Assembly: GCA_001970955.1 (NCBI GenBank)
Contig: MPUH01000863.1
Coordinates: 1-31,324 of the forward strand
Source of the DNA: Stentor coeruleus
Lineage: Eukaryota > Ciliophora > Heterotrichea > Heterotrichida > Stentoridae
Reading direction: 5' to 3'
Length of the DNA stretch: 31,324 nucleotides
Under the pieces are notes generated by a model. That model did no database searches, was not told where the DNA came from, and worked only from the letters and a program-made list of their open reading frames with translations. Position numbers and translations under genes: made by a program. Shown here in pieces: positions 1 to 9,403 of the stretch; the first letter of the stretch is position 1; each line of letters opens with the position of its first letter.

Positions 1-173
1 ATTATAATTCGGATGCGAATTGCTCAATTCAATTTTATGAAGGTGAAATGCTTGCTTATATAATACTCGTGATTTACTATGCGATGTTGGGATCGGCTTG
101 CTGTTGTGGATGCTTGATGATGACATTTATCTGGGTTGGAAGTGGGATTACTACGAAGGCAGAAGATTATTAG
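1..173 (+). CDS. C-terminal end of a membrane protein (5' truncated by window edge)
   Basis: An open frame enters from the left edge (codons in phase with base 3) and ends at TAG 171-173, giving 56 visible residues. The visible part has a short polar stretch with two acidic residues, then one strongly hydrophobic segment (about residues 18-47). That segment contains a tight Cys cluster (SACCCGCLM), followed by a short cytoplasm-like tail ending KAEDY. The Cys cluster inside or next to the membrane segment could be palmitoylated or disulphide bonded; this is inference. It probably belongs to a type I surface protein or the last helix of a multipass protein. The family cannot be recognised from the tail alone. 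Confidence 0.55.
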   Translation, partial: YNSDANCSIQFYEGEMLAYIILVIYYAMLGSACCCGCLMMTFIWVGSGITTKAEDY

Positions 174-516
174 CATACAAGAATAAGATTTACTTCTAAA
201 AAAAGAAAACTTTTAAGATTTTTTTGCACTTATTGAATATGCATATAAAACATCTCTAGTTCAAGTTTATTTGAAAATTATTCATCCATTTTTAAGCAAA
301 TAAGCATCATGGTCAATGTCCTATCAAACACAAGTATGAATTCTAACATAAACATTATGGTCAATATTTTATCAAGCATAAGTATGAATCCTAGCATAAG
401 CATTAATATTTGTCAACTTTATCACTTATGCAAAACATATAAAAAAATCCATAATAAATGCACTTTATCATAATTTCTATATTTATATACTAAACTACAC
501 TCTAAAAACTCAACAC
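174..516. other. Intergenic, between convergent 3' ends
   Basis: AT-rich spacer between the stop of the left-edge gene and the stop of the minus-strand jacalin-like gene. No open frame of note. The only structure seen is a two-copy 48-bp tandem repeat at about 304-401. Confidence 0.6.
304..401. repeat. 48-bp tandem repeat, two diverged copies
   Basis: Copy 1 is about 304-351 and copy 2 about 352-399. Both contain ATGGTCAAT, then TATCAA, then AAGTATGAAT, in the same order and spacing. Roughly four fifths of positions match by eye. It lies in the 3' flank of two convergent genes and encodes nothing visible. Confidence 0.7.
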
Positions 517-1083
517 CTACCTCCTTCTATCACATAATTTCCACGAATAAGCTCTTAATCCTTCAATATAATCTCCAATTTTCCCTTTAAACGCCACAAT
601 AGCTCTTTTCTGAGTTTTTAAGACAATCTTGGCTCTCTGCTTCGCATGACCTTTAGGGCTTACCACATCCATAATTCTTCCTTCAATAGTCTCAAATCTA
701 ATCGACTGTATCAATGGCCCATCAAAAGATACTTCTGCATTTATAATCCCATCAGAAATCTCAATTTCCATAACGTGCTTTTTGCCTTGAATTAAACCAA
801 AATGTTTTGATATTTTTATAGCACCATCTAAATAGTAGTGGATTTCAATCCCTGTTATATAGTTTTCTATATATATAGCTATTTCATGGATATGTACTAT
901 TTGGCATTGCTTTATATATTCACGATCATCGAAAAAAGTCCCATTTTCATTAGAAACTACTCCAGATGGGGGGAAGTTTTCGGGAAATGGGAATTCTAAT
1001 GGTGCTAGTTCGTGGCTTGGAGGGTTAAAGTCGTTTGTAAATATCGGAGTTTTTAGTTCCCGGCTTGAAAGACCGCAGCCCAT
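517..1083 (-). CDS. Jacalin-like lectin-fold protein with N-terminal lipidation motif
   Basis: 188 aa, ATG at 1083, TAG stop. It starts MGCGLSS, a good N-myristoylation signal (Gly2, Ser6) with an adjacent palmitoylatable Cys3, so the protein is probably held on the cytosolic face of a membrane. A Pro-rich linker (to about residue 45) precedes a domain with the jacalin (mannose-binding lectin) pattern. This includes FDD at the domain start, alternating I-x-I-x-I strands, Y..LDG, EIEISDG, then IRFET, and near the C-terminus AFKGKIGDYIEGLRAY, matching the usual GF.G..G..I..IG.Y ending. It is about the length of a single domain. A sugar ligand is not implied: a lipidated lectin fold facing the cytosol may bind protein or lipid instead. 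The fold is assigned by motif only; the anchoring is predicted. Confidence 0.72.
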   Translation of the reverse strand: MGCGLSSRELKTPIFTNDFNPPSHELAPLEFPFPENFPPSGVVSNENGTFFDDREYIKQCQIVHIHEIAIYIENYITGIEIHYYLDGAIKISKHFGLIQGKKHVMEIEISDGIINAEVSFDGPLIQSIRFETIEGRIMDVVSPKGHAKQRAKIVLKTQKRAIVAFKGKIGDYIEGLRAYSWKLCDRRR

Positions 1084-1747
1084 TTTTCAGTTATTAGAAA
1101 AGATTTTTAGATTTTTAGATAATTGGATATTTGAATAATTTGCATGTGGAAAATAAGGATAATTAAGGTTGAAGGATACTTATAGATTTTAAAGTGCAGG
1201 TGGAAAGATATGGGTTGAGATGATTGGCTAGCTGCTAAAGAATATTTTATTGATTTAAAAATTGTTTAAAGTTGTACAGTAAATTTATATTATGTTAGTA
1301 TTATGATAGGAATTAGGTTAGAATAATGTGCTTAACATAGTTTTATATTAAGTTTTAGGATTGTGATAGTATTCTAGCTTAAGCATAAAACATTTTGAAT
1401 TTTAAATATATAGTTCCATAAAGCATGTGTGCATTTATATTGTAAAATCAATTTTCATTTCCTATGATAATTTTTTTTAGTGTAAACAAATTAGATAGCC
1501 TAGAGTTACTTGAAATAATTCTATGCAGCACTTAATTTGAAATAATCTAAAATTAACTATAAAATAAGACTGAGCTAAAAATAATCTAATGAGTAATTCT
1601 TTAAGAATCTATTAGTCTAGTGAATAGCAAAATATAAATGATATCATATAAACTTATCTTATTTGAAGTAAAATTCCATAGCTTAGGCCTATATTACAAA
1701 TTATATTGATATTTGTAATAGTGAATTTTATAATATAAATCGTTAAA
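1084..1747. other. Intergenic, upstream of the jacalin-like gene
   Basis: AT-rich with scattered short motifs. The part nearest 1083 is relatively G-rich and C-poor on the plus strand, as seen upstream of other minus-strand genes here. I see no gene, RNA or clear repeat. Confidence 0.5.
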
Positions 1748-2070
1748 ATGGCTTTTTCAAATTTCTCAAGCACCGAGTTGAGCTTTCACATCGAAAATTC
1801 TATAAGATTAGACCCTGAAAATGACTTTAGGCATTTCAACAATACTTTTCAAACTCCGTTCTCCAAATTTATAAACTCACAGTATATCAAGCTATTATTT
1901 CTAAATTCAACTCTAAAGTATGAAAAATATCAAAGACTTTATTAAAATTTAAAATTGAAGACCCTTCTATTAAAAAATCATATAATCAATATATCTGGGA
2001 TCAACAAAACTCCCTTTTAGAGCCTATAGAGATAATTTTTACAAATTTTCAGGTCAAAAATTTTAAATAA
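1748..2070 (+). pseudogene. Doubtful small ORF with an apparent frameshift
   Basis: An ATG at 1748 opens 65 codons to TAA at 1943-1945. A second open stretch, offset by 2 nt, runs from about 1924 to TAA 2068-2070. It gives plausible-looking peptide such as IEDPSIKKSYNQYIWDQQ and LEPIEIIFTNF. One frame change between about 1921 and 1945 would join them into a protein of roughly 106 aa. No 15-nt GTA...TAG intron fits, since the needed removal is 2 modulo 3, so a decayed gene or chance overlap is more likely than splicing. Family not recognised. Confidence 0.25.
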
Positions 2071-2560
2071 CAATATATGAATGGGTCTCAAAAATAATTT
2101 GAATTCTAGTCAAATGCGAGTACCTTATAATATTTACTATAAACTTTACTCTATCCAAATAGTATCAAAAAGTAGTTGATAAATATACTACTTATATGAG
2201 AAATTATAATCCTTTTTAGATTTTATAAGTAAAGCCATGAAAATCTATTAAAATATAATTGTGCGTGATTTCAATAATCATTTAAAGTGCTTTAAATATG
2301 CAAATGATATATATAGTTAAGCATGAATAATTGCTTTATTCTATCCAAATAATAAAGAAAGATGATTTAATAAATATACTAAAATGAGGAACGAAGAAAG
2401 ACTGTCTTATCCTTGAAAATTAATTATTCAAAATAACACTCTTCACAAGCCAATTTCCTCATTAAATTAACTAAGCAACTTAATCTAACAAAATTTATTT
2501 TAGTTTACCTAAAAAACTTCAAAATCCTTACAATCTCTAAAATACTAAATAGTTAAATAC
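2071..2560. other. Intergenic, 3' of the GPCR gene
   Basis: No gene seen. It contains a direct repeat of about 58 bp with copies at about 2144-2202 and 2334-2391. The last ~160 nt, just 3' of the GPCR stop, are C-rich and G-poor on the plus strand (G-rich on the coding strand). Confidence 0.5.
2144..2391. repeat. Direct repeat, two ~58-bp copies 190 bp apart
   Basis: Copies at about 2144-2202 and 2334-2391 share CTATCCAAAT near the start and AAATATACTA plus ATGAG near the end, with similar spacing. They are diverged in the middle. They could be an old segmental duplication or remnants of a short dispersed element; no terminal inverted repeat was recognised. Confidence 0.45.
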
Positions 2561-3424
2561 TCATGGCTTAACAAAACTTGGGTTTGATGAAGAATTATCT
2601 GGATAAGGATACCAATTCCCAAAAGTCTTCCTTATATAACCTCTAACAGTCCTTGTAAACCCATAAAATATCGAGTTAGCAAATCCATACAAAGCAACAA
2701 TACATCCTGCAAAAAGATCTAAATAAAAATTTTCTTTACCTCCTGCAATATAATAAATCTTATGAACCCCTGCACATCCAAAACATACAACTAAAGATAA
2801 TGGGTAAAACTTAAGTCGACTGATGAGCTTGGCTTTTACATTAGTTTCTAATAATGAATATTCTGACTCTCTAAACCTTTTATATACTTTTATATAAGCA
2901 AAAACATTGAAAGAAAGGATAAATATAAGTGGAGCATAAAATTCTATAAGCATCCACATGTATTTATATTCTGAATTTTTGTCGATCCAACACCATCCTT
3001 GAGAATTCCCATAGCTTCCTGTTGTTAATGGCATCATAGTTAAGATTACAGGCATCGCAATGATTATCCCTAGCATTTTTTTTTCTGCTAAAGCTATACT
3101 GAAATCTTCTTTTACAACCATTTCATAGAGTGACCAAGATATACAGCCAGTTATTAATATGCTTGCTAATTGAGAAAAGTTCATTATAATTGCTTGAACT
3201 TTGCAGAGTCCGGTGTGATAGTCAGGGATTATAAAACCTAAATAAATAATACATATTGAAGAGAGCAGATCTGCAAGAGCTAAATATATAATAAGTCTGT
3301 AAGAGAAAGTTCTAAGTTTTCTGCAAGTAAGTCCTAAAATAACAATAAATAAACATCCTAAGATACTTAATGTAGCACAGACTGTATAGCAAATATTTTT
3401 TATTTGATTTTCGCTTAAACCCAT
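2561..3424 (-). CDS. Class E (cAMP receptor-like) seven-helix GPCR
   Basis: 287 aa, ATG at 3424, TGA stop. Seven hydrophobic segments are visible. TM1 lies near residues 10-32 (ICYTVCATLSILGCLFIVIL). TM2 follows RTFSYRLIIYLALADLLSSI, whose SYRLIIYL.LADL pattern is typical of Dictyostelium-type cAMP receptors (cAR/Crl, class E). TM3 has a conserved Cys (LCKVQA). The second extracellular loop carries GWCWI, the family hallmark that pairs a Cys with the TM3 Cys. TM5 is FYAPLIFILSFNVFAYIKVYKRF. TM6 and TM7 end with ALYGFANSIFYGFTR, again the class E TM7 pattern. The cytoplasmic tail is short (about 30 residues) with a Ser cluster. Family assignment is firm; the ligand is unknown. It lies 200 bp downstream of the USP gene, on the same strand. 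Confidence 0.85.
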   Translation of the reverse strand: MGLSENQIKNICYTVCATLSILGCLFIVILGLTCRKLRTFSYRLIIYLALADLLSSICIIYLGFIIPDYHTGLCKVQAIIMNFSQLASILITGCISWSLYEMVVKEDFSIALAEKKMLGIIIAMPVILTMMPLTTGSYGNSQGWCWIDKNSEYKYMWMLIEFYAPLIFILSFNVFAYIKVYKRFRESEYSLLETNVKAKLISRLKFYPLSLVVCFGCAGVHKIYYIAGGKENFYLDLFAGCIVALYGFANSIFYGFTRTVRGYIRKTFGNWYPYPDNSSSNPSFVKP

Positions 3425-3624
3425 TTATATTATCACATTTTATTATAACTTATGCCTTATATATTTTCATTCTCCTCCTTCTCTATAATCTAATCCCTTC
3501 CTTCATCAAAATTTCTACAAACTCCAACTACTAAAAATGACTCTTCGTGCCTATCCCATACTATAAAATACTTAAATTCCCTTAAAATCTCTTATCAATC
3601 AAACATTCACTAATTACTAAACTA

Positions 3625-4731
3625 CTATTCTTCATTTCTTGGCATAAATCTCGAAGGCATTGAAATATTTTTATGACAATAAATACTCTCACTCCCTTCA
3701 ATAGGAATTCTCTGACAAAGATCTTTTCTCACATACATGCATATATATGTTTGTGCATTAAACACATCTTCCCACGATACTTTTTCTACTTTACTATCAT
3801 CAAGTAGCCACCATTGCCCAAGTTTATTCACGTATATTTTATAATGTCCTCTAAATAAAAATCCACTATGTTCAATAACTGCACAAAGAGAATATTCAAA
3901 TCCTAAACTACTAAAATGTGCCAAATTCAAGTTTTTAGGTACAAAAACCTTATCTGAAACTTTCGAGCTCCAGAAATTATATTTGAATCTTTTCAGAGAT
4001 ATAAGGAAATATTTAGGAGGCTCAGTAAATTTAGGATGTATAATATGTAATTTTTCGCATTGGCATTGCTGGCAATAAGCTTCAGTGTTTTGTTCTTGGA
4101 AAAAGGCTTTTAAGCAATAATAAAGGTTTAACGTAGCTTTTTCTTTAGAAAAAACTGATATTAAAGGACTAAAAAGGCCATGTTGTGAATCAGATATCAT
4201 CATGGTTTCCTTAGCGGACATAAGGCAGTCAATAGTTCTTATTGAAGGAGCATTTTCTGGTATTGATAAGTCTAATTGAAGAAAAGGCTCGATTTTTTCT
4301 GTAGTAAATGAGCAAACTGTACATTTAATTTCATTAGTAAAAGCACCTTTAAATGTATCGGAGATTATAGAAAACCCTTGTGGATGAGAGTTCATAAGTT
4401 CTTGGTCAAGCTTGTCTAAAAAAACCATAAGGAACTCTTGGCAATCTTGCTGAGTTTTTGGGACAAAATAAGGGGATAAAGTGTAGCACTTCTCAACAAA
4501 AGCTTTAGGTTTGATTCTAATACTATTCTCGCTCCAGATTTCATTGTAAAGTTGATGGAATAATGCTAGTAGTCTAATAAAATATTACTCTAGGTTTTCT
4601 GGAATGGTTTCTTTTGTCAACACTTCACAGAATACTTGCTTTAATGGCCAAACATGAGCTAGAAGTTGAACTATTGAGTTTATATAACAAGTGTTCTTTA
4701 AATTTTGTATTTCTTTAACTCCTGGTTCCAT
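3625..4731 (-). CDS. Ubiquitin-specific protease (USP/UCH C19 family), one 15-nt intron
   Basis: 363 aa after removing the intron at 4574-4588; exons are 4731-4589 and 4573-3625. Without splicing the frame stops after 48 codons and the catalytic Cys is lost. Exon 1 supplies the Cys box NLKNTCYINSIVQLL with nucleophile Cys15 (the usual GNTCY Gly is Lys12 here). Exon 2 has the QDCQEFL box and a Zn ribbon (CTVC at about 132-135, CQQC at about 215-218). Further on are YFLISLKRF, the His box HSGFLFRGHYKIYV (His291) and WWLLDDS with the third catalytic Asp (306/307). All catalytic elements are present, so it should be an active deubiquitinase. The N-terminus is very short: Cys15 sits almost at the start, so no substrate-recruiting domain precedes the core. 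ATG 4729-4731 is the only start that keeps the Cys box. Confidence 0.88.
4574..4588 (-). other. 15-nt spliceosomal intron in the USP gene
   Basis: On the coding strand it reads GTAATATTTTATTAG, phase 2, splitting a Glu codon (GA|A). Splicing restores ENLE-LLALFHQLYNEIW and joins the Cys box to the rest of the protease. Length and sequence match the second intron in the CDPK gene. Confidence 0.9.
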
Positions 4732-5661
4732 ATATATTAATAAAGGTTTAGGATATGGCGAAATAGATCATAGTTGAAGATGAGGCTAGATAGGTTTAAT
4801 AATTGTGGTAAAAAAATATTTAATATGGATTAGATTATAGTAGAGGAAGAGATTTTAGGAATTCAAGAGTTTAATCTGAGTTTATAGTCCTCAATCAGGT
4901 TAGCTAAGATTGCTTATCTCACTTTATCACAGATCTTGGATTTGGAAGAAATGGGATGCTCACATACAAATAATGATATTGAGGTATTATGAAACTCTTG
5001 TGGGGATATCTAGTATGATTTCTGAGATTAAGCCAACACTAAGTATTGAAATACTTTAAAATGGAGAATTTTCATTCATATTATTCCTGAGCTTATATTT
5101 TAGTAGTTATATAGTAAAAATTAAGAATTAAAGAAGCTTGCTTCAGTTAGAGATATAAACTAGTCTATAACTACTGAGCTGTGTTCTCATATAAATCCTG
5201 ATATATAATATATACATTTTAAAACCATATACTTTTCATACACTGTTTTATGATAATTATATGAAACCTCCTCATCAGTTGAAGCATCTCTTGAAAAACT
5301 TGGCTACTTGGTGTATAAGGTAAAATTTAAAACTCTAGCTATTCAATATTCTCTAGTTTTATTGAGAAACCCACTCAACTTTATGCTTTTCCCAATTCAT
5401 CAACCTTCTGAATTTTTTTTGCTGATAAACAACTTTAATACTTCAATAAACGCATTTTACATCGTTTTATATCGTTTTATTAATAAAACTTAATATTTAA
5501 AATTCTTAAGATATTCTTAAAAAAGCTTTTTCTACACCATGAGTGGTAAATCATCAATTGGAGTAAGTTTGAGTCTTTTTCAAGCAATTTTCAGAAGGGA
5601 TTATTTTTCTGTAAACTACTTAGAGAGCTTATATCACATTTTCTTATTCAATCATAATTAA
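4732..5661. other. Intergenic between divergent USP (-) and small secreted-protein (+) genes
   Basis: The left part (4735-4870) is G-rich on plus, i.e. C-rich upstream of the USP start. The longest open stretch (5257-5493, plus) has no good ATG and no recognisable product. A 40-codon ATG frame at 5539-5661 (starting MSGKSSIGVSLS) ends in TAA immediately before the ATG at 5662 and in the same phase. It could be an upstream ORF in the leader, or chance. Confidence 0.45.
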
Positions 5662-6006
5662 ATGTTATTCCTTTTATTAATCTACTCACTGGCTGAAGGC
5701 TTTCAAAACCCATACAATCTTGATATTTTTAGCGATATTTTTCTTGAAATAGGTAAAAATACAACATTAGATATCACCTCTAGCCAATTAGGCCCATGGG
5801 AACTTCTAGTCCCAAAAAGAAAAATTTGGATACAAGATCCACTTGGAGAACTTATAGGAAACAGACAATATTTCTTAATTAGATGCGATTATTGTGATGT
5901 TGAAGAGGAAATACCATATGCTTTGTTTACTGAAGGACTGAATGATAATCAGAGAGATCAGAAATTTGGGATTTTTACAGCTATAAATTACACAATTAAC
6001 TATTAA
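5662..6006 (+). CDS. Small secreted protein of unknown function
   Basis: 114 aa, ATG at 5662, TAA stop. The N-terminus MLFLLLIYSLAEGFQ is a short signal peptide, likely cut near residues 11-14. The mature part is about 100 residues, acidic to neutral. It has an N-glycosylation sequon (NTT, about residue 33), a second near the C-terminus (NYT) and a CDYC pair at about residues 75-78 that could form a disulphide. No known domain is recognised. Its signal peptide resembles the start of the next gene (MLILLLLATVSSE), but the mature sequences do not look related. The 40-codon frame just upstream shares its phase, so a longer N-terminus would require loss of the TAA at 5659-5661. Confidence 0.5.
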   Translation: MLFLLLIYSLAEGFQNPYNLDIFSDIFLEIGKNTTLDITSSQLGPWELLVPKRKIWIQDPLGELIGNRQYFLIRCDYCDVEEEIPYALFTEGLNDNQRDQKFGIFTAINYTINY

Positions 6007-6721
6007 ATGAGTAGAATTATATAGTGAATATTGTTAGAAATAATTTCGGGATGAGATTATCCTGATTAGGATACTTGGAAAGGATTAATCATGATAGCAG
6101 AAAATAATGAGGATAGGAAGTATTTGCTAGTAGATGAAGCTAGGATAGTATAGAAAAACTATGGAGATTTTGATATTGAAAGATTGTAAACTTTGGGATA
6201 ATGATAAAATTGGTGTAAGAATTTTAAAATTTTTATATGCTTATTTATGTTTTTAGTTTATTTTTCAGCCATGTACTGATCAATTTCTATGTAGCAACTT
6301 ATATAACATATAGAATAATTTATTGCTGTATATGATATAAAGGTTTATGCTAAGGTGTTTTTATATTAAATGTTTGGTATAATAATTATTTTTATATTTA
6401 GGTTATAAGGTTTTGAATTTGCACCTCAACGTATTTAAAAAAGAATAAATCATACATAGAAAAACTTTACTAAATAAGGATATCCATATCAAATATATAT
6501 TCTAATCCCTATTTAAATCCATAAAAATAATAATTCTTAATTACAATATTCAAACTCTTATTTCTATCATAAGCCACTTCACCTTTTACATAAGTTTCAA
6601 AACGCTCCTCAAATCCATGTCTCCAATCTTCAATCTGCTTATAATAAAAACCTATTCTCTTTCTAATCATCCTCTCATCTAAAAAAATGCAAAATTTTAT
6701 CATAACATATTTTCAACATAA
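6007..6721. other. Intergenic; G-rich 3' flank then C-rich leader
   Basis: From 6007 to about 6400 the plus strand is G-rich and C-poor. From about 6480 to 6721 it turns C-rich and G-poor before the next plus gene. A 64-codon minus-strand frame at 6509-6703 falls inside the C-rich leader and is treated as antisense noise. No other gene seen. Confidence 0.5.
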
Positions 6722-8713
6722 ATGCTCATCCTACTCCTCCTAGCAACAGTATCAAGTGAAATCTGTACCCCAGTAGAATGCGGTGACTTACCATCCAACC
6801 AATGCTTCATGTACAAAAACAATCTTGCTCAAGTTTCAAGCTGTGATCCAAACCAAGTCTGCAACATCACATCTTTATCTTCTCCAATTAATGTAACCTG
6901 TACAGATCTGCAAACTCCAACACGATATCCAGGTGATCTCTGTTCCTATAACAGCCAATGCACATCAGGTCTATGTTCAGACAAAATCTGCTCAGGTCCA
7001 GGCTTCCAACAACCTTGCACAGTTGAAATTGGTTGTTCCCCAGGCTTTTATTGTTTAAACAACCTTTGTCAAAATCAAGTGAGAATTGGAGGTTTATGTA
7101 TGAGCGATACAGATTGTGTAAACAATGCACTTTGCAACTTAGGTAAATGCATTCAATATTGGAGTTTAGTTAATAATGAACCTACAATAGCTCCTATAAA
7201 CAGTTTGTCTTTAGCTTGTAAATCAGGTGCTGCAAAACTTACTATTTCAGGTTATACGTGTAGCCCTGCTGAAGATTCTGAGTCTTTAGAGACCACCTGT
7301 GATATTGGAAGTTTATGCTATAGTTCTAGTAAAACTTATAGCAGTCCTTGTGTTTGTGGGAAAAATACTTATGGTCAAGGATATTGTCCTTTGTTTAGTG
7401 GGGATTCTCAAGTGCAGAGTGCCATTATTGATTCTTCTTTAGTCTTTAAAAACAATTCGCTTTGTGGAAGCTATTCAAGATTTAGTATTAATTGCTTTGC
7501 TTTGTATCCGAGCTTGATGCCTGGGTTTTTGAATTTTTCTATGAATTTCACTTTAGCATTTAAAGGGTATTATGCCCTTACGAGGAATAATACTGATTGT
7601 ATTAATATGAATTTAAATCAAGAGTATTATGAAATTGTAAATGCTTTAGGGGCTTTACAGGAACCTGCTTTGTGTCCAGCGTTTTATTGTGATGAAAATG
7701 CGACGGAGTGGGTGACTGATCAATGTGTACTTGGGGGAAATGACCTGAATTTTGGTGTTGTAACAGATATTTATTATACAAAATACTGCCCTAGTAATAT
7801 GTATTGCAATGCTATGATGGGATTTTATAATGCGACATGCCAAATAATCACAGAATCCACAAGTTACCCAGGAGACTTTTGCAACAAATCCTCAGACTGT
7901 TCTTCTGGCCGTTGTCAAGAGAACTTCTGTCTAGGTATCCGAGAAGATGAGCAATGCTCATCCTTATCAGACTGTCAACCTGGATTATTCTGTAACACAA
8001 CAAGACTAAGATGTCAACCTTTACGTAAAAAGTTTGAATCCTGCATAAGCATATATGAATGTAGTAACACTCTTATCTGCAACGGTGGAATCTGTATAAA
8101 TTACTTCTCCCTACAAAATGGAGAAATAGTTGACACCTGCAATGGTGGCCTAGCAATGTCTTGTTCCTCAGGTTTTGCTGTTTATAACAAAGGGATTTGC
8201 ACATGTCAACCAGCTCCATTATCAGCCAGAATTGATACTTGCACTTATCCTGGACAAACTTGTTTTGATTCATCAGGAAAACACAATAAAACATGCCAAT
8301 GCAGCTCTGAACCTGCAGCTAATGGAATAACAAGACATGTTTATTGCCCACCGTTTATCGGGGATATATATTTTCAAAATGCTATGATAAACTTCTTGAA
8401 TTTACTTAATTGGAATCAAGTCTGCAATACGATTTCAAGGTTTAAAGAGACTTGCTATTTAAGAAGCAATGAGTACTTAGGATACTATTATTATTATATC
8501 ACAAATATGACGTTTTATTTGAATTATGCTTCTGTTTATAATGTTCCACCTTGTGTTATGCAAGCTTTTGCTTATGAGGAGTATCAGAATGAGATTAAAC
8601 TTTCTGCATGGATTAAAAAGAATAGTAATAATGGTTCAGGAGGAAATGATGATGATCAAGGAAGCGTACTGAGATATATTACCGGGATTCTTATATTTAG
8701 CATTAGCTTTTAA
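6722..8713 (+). CDS. Cys-rich, internally duplicated, probably GPI-anchored surface protein
   Basis: 663 aa, ATG at 6722, TAA stop. Residues 1-13 are a signal peptide (MLILLLLATVSSE). The C-terminus has a polar Asn/Gly/Ser/Asp linker and then a hydrophobic tail (VLRYITGILIFSISF) with no cytoplasmic residues, the form of a GPI-anchor signal. The mature chain is two homologous units, about 15-315 and 318-640. Each unit starts with spaced Cys (C..YC/EC ... NQVC / NMYC), then YPGD.C...S.C.SG.C, then a C..GFYC / C.PGLFC EGF-like or Dickkopf-like knot. Next come a YWSL / YFSL motif, TYSS..C.CG / KHNKTCQC, and YCP.F.GD followed by a hydrophobic-rich region with SRF...CY. Many N-x-S/T sequons are present. 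It is likely an extracellular coat or adhesion protein; the function is unknown. Codon choice shifts from C-ending to G/T-ending within each unit. Confidence 0.8.
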   Translation: MLILLLLATVSSEICTPVECGDLPSNQCFMYKNNLAQVSSCDPNQVCNITSLSSPINVTCTDLQTPTRYPGDLCSYNSQCTSGLCSDKICSGPGFQQPCTVEIGCSPGFYCLNNLCQNQVRIGGLCMSDTDCVNNALCNLGKCIQYWSLVNNEPTIAPINSLSLACKSGAAKLTISGYTCSPAEDSESLETTCDIGSLCYSSSKTYSSPCVCGKNTYGQGYCPLFSGDSQVQSAIIDSSLVFKNNSLCGSYSRFSINCFALYPSLMPGFLNFSMNFTLAFKGYYALTRNNTDCINMNLNQEYYEIVNALGALQEPALCPAFYCDENATEWVTDQCVLGGNDLNFGVVTDIYYTKYCPSNMYCNAMMGFYNATCQIITESTSYPGDFCNKSSDCSSGRCQENFCLGIREDEQCSSLSDCQPGLFCNTTRLRCQPLRKKFESCISIYECSNTLICNGGICINYFSLQNGEIVDTCNGGLAMSCSSGFAVYNKGICTCQPAPLSARIDTCTYPGQTCFDSSGKHNKTCQCSSEPAANGITRHVYCPPFIGDIYFQNAMINFLNLLNWNQVCNTISRFKETCYLRSNEYLGYYYYYITNMTFYLNYASVYNVPPCVMQAFAYEEYQNEIKLSAWIKKNSNNGSGGNDDDQGSVLRYITGILIFSISF

Positions 8714-9403
8714 GTTAAGAAATAATGGGTGAGGATTTTTTTGGTTAGAATATATGATGTATTATGATATGGTGGGCTTTTGAGGAATAGGAGCAAAGGA
8801 GTATGAAAGATAAATTCCATTTATAGATAGATTTTCTATATTTATATATAAATAGAGTATGCTTAGGTTTATCATTTTGCATTTTTGAGATCTTATTGGC
8901 AAAATAAAATATCGGATATTGATTAGAAAATGAATTTATTAAGATTATCTGCATTGTTCAAGAAATTGTAATTTCACAACACAAAATTCAGTAAACTTCA
9001 AGATTTCGATGCAGGTTCTCACACAAACATATATAAAAGGTATCTTGAGCGGAATCAACTAAATTTTTCAAGTCGTAAAATACTAAATAGTTGTAAAAGG
9101 TAAATATATCGAATATTTTAGCAAAGGAAGTACACATAGAATTTATAACTTTATCGGAGCTATAAAATATTCTTATATTAAATATAAAACATAATAAATT
9201 TCAATTCTAGTTTATTTATAAGTATTTTCTGGGAAATAAAATTTTCTTTCATGGACTCCTACTCCTAATTTACTATTTTTGAGGTTTAGATGTAATTATG
9301 CTTATGAGTTATAGTATAATTATCTAGTTTTTATAATAAGTTTGAAAAAAAATAGAATTTATAGATTTTGATATGCATTTCTTCGTTTATCTTAATAATT
9401 AGT
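8714..9403. other. Intergenic between convergent genes
   Basis: The first ~200 nt after the stop are G-rich and C-poor on plus. The rest is AT-rich with no open frame that looks coding. No RNA gene or repeat recognised. Confidence 0.5.

Noticed and set aside
4846-5493. A long plus-strand reading phase that would read as protein if TAA/TAG were Gln and TGA Trp
   Set aside because: About 13 stops in 216 codons is near the random rate for this AT content, and the other genes use a standard code. No domain is recognisable.
5539-5661. N-terminal extension joining the 40-codon frame to the gene at 5662
   Set aside because: They share phase but are separated by TAA. The one 15-nt GTA...AG segment inside (GTAAACTACTTAGAG) would not remove that stop, and a signal peptide starts at 5662.
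6509-6703. 64-codon minus-strand frame starting MIKFCIFLDERM
   Set aside because: It lies in the C-rich leader of the plus gene at 6722 and starts only 18 nt from it. Low stop density is expected antisense to such a leader, and no family is recognised. Expression data could revive it.
8745-8954. 69-codon minus-strand frame
   Set aside because: Low-complexity Ile/Lys/Tyr-rich peptide from AT-rich 3' flank, with no motif; likely chance.
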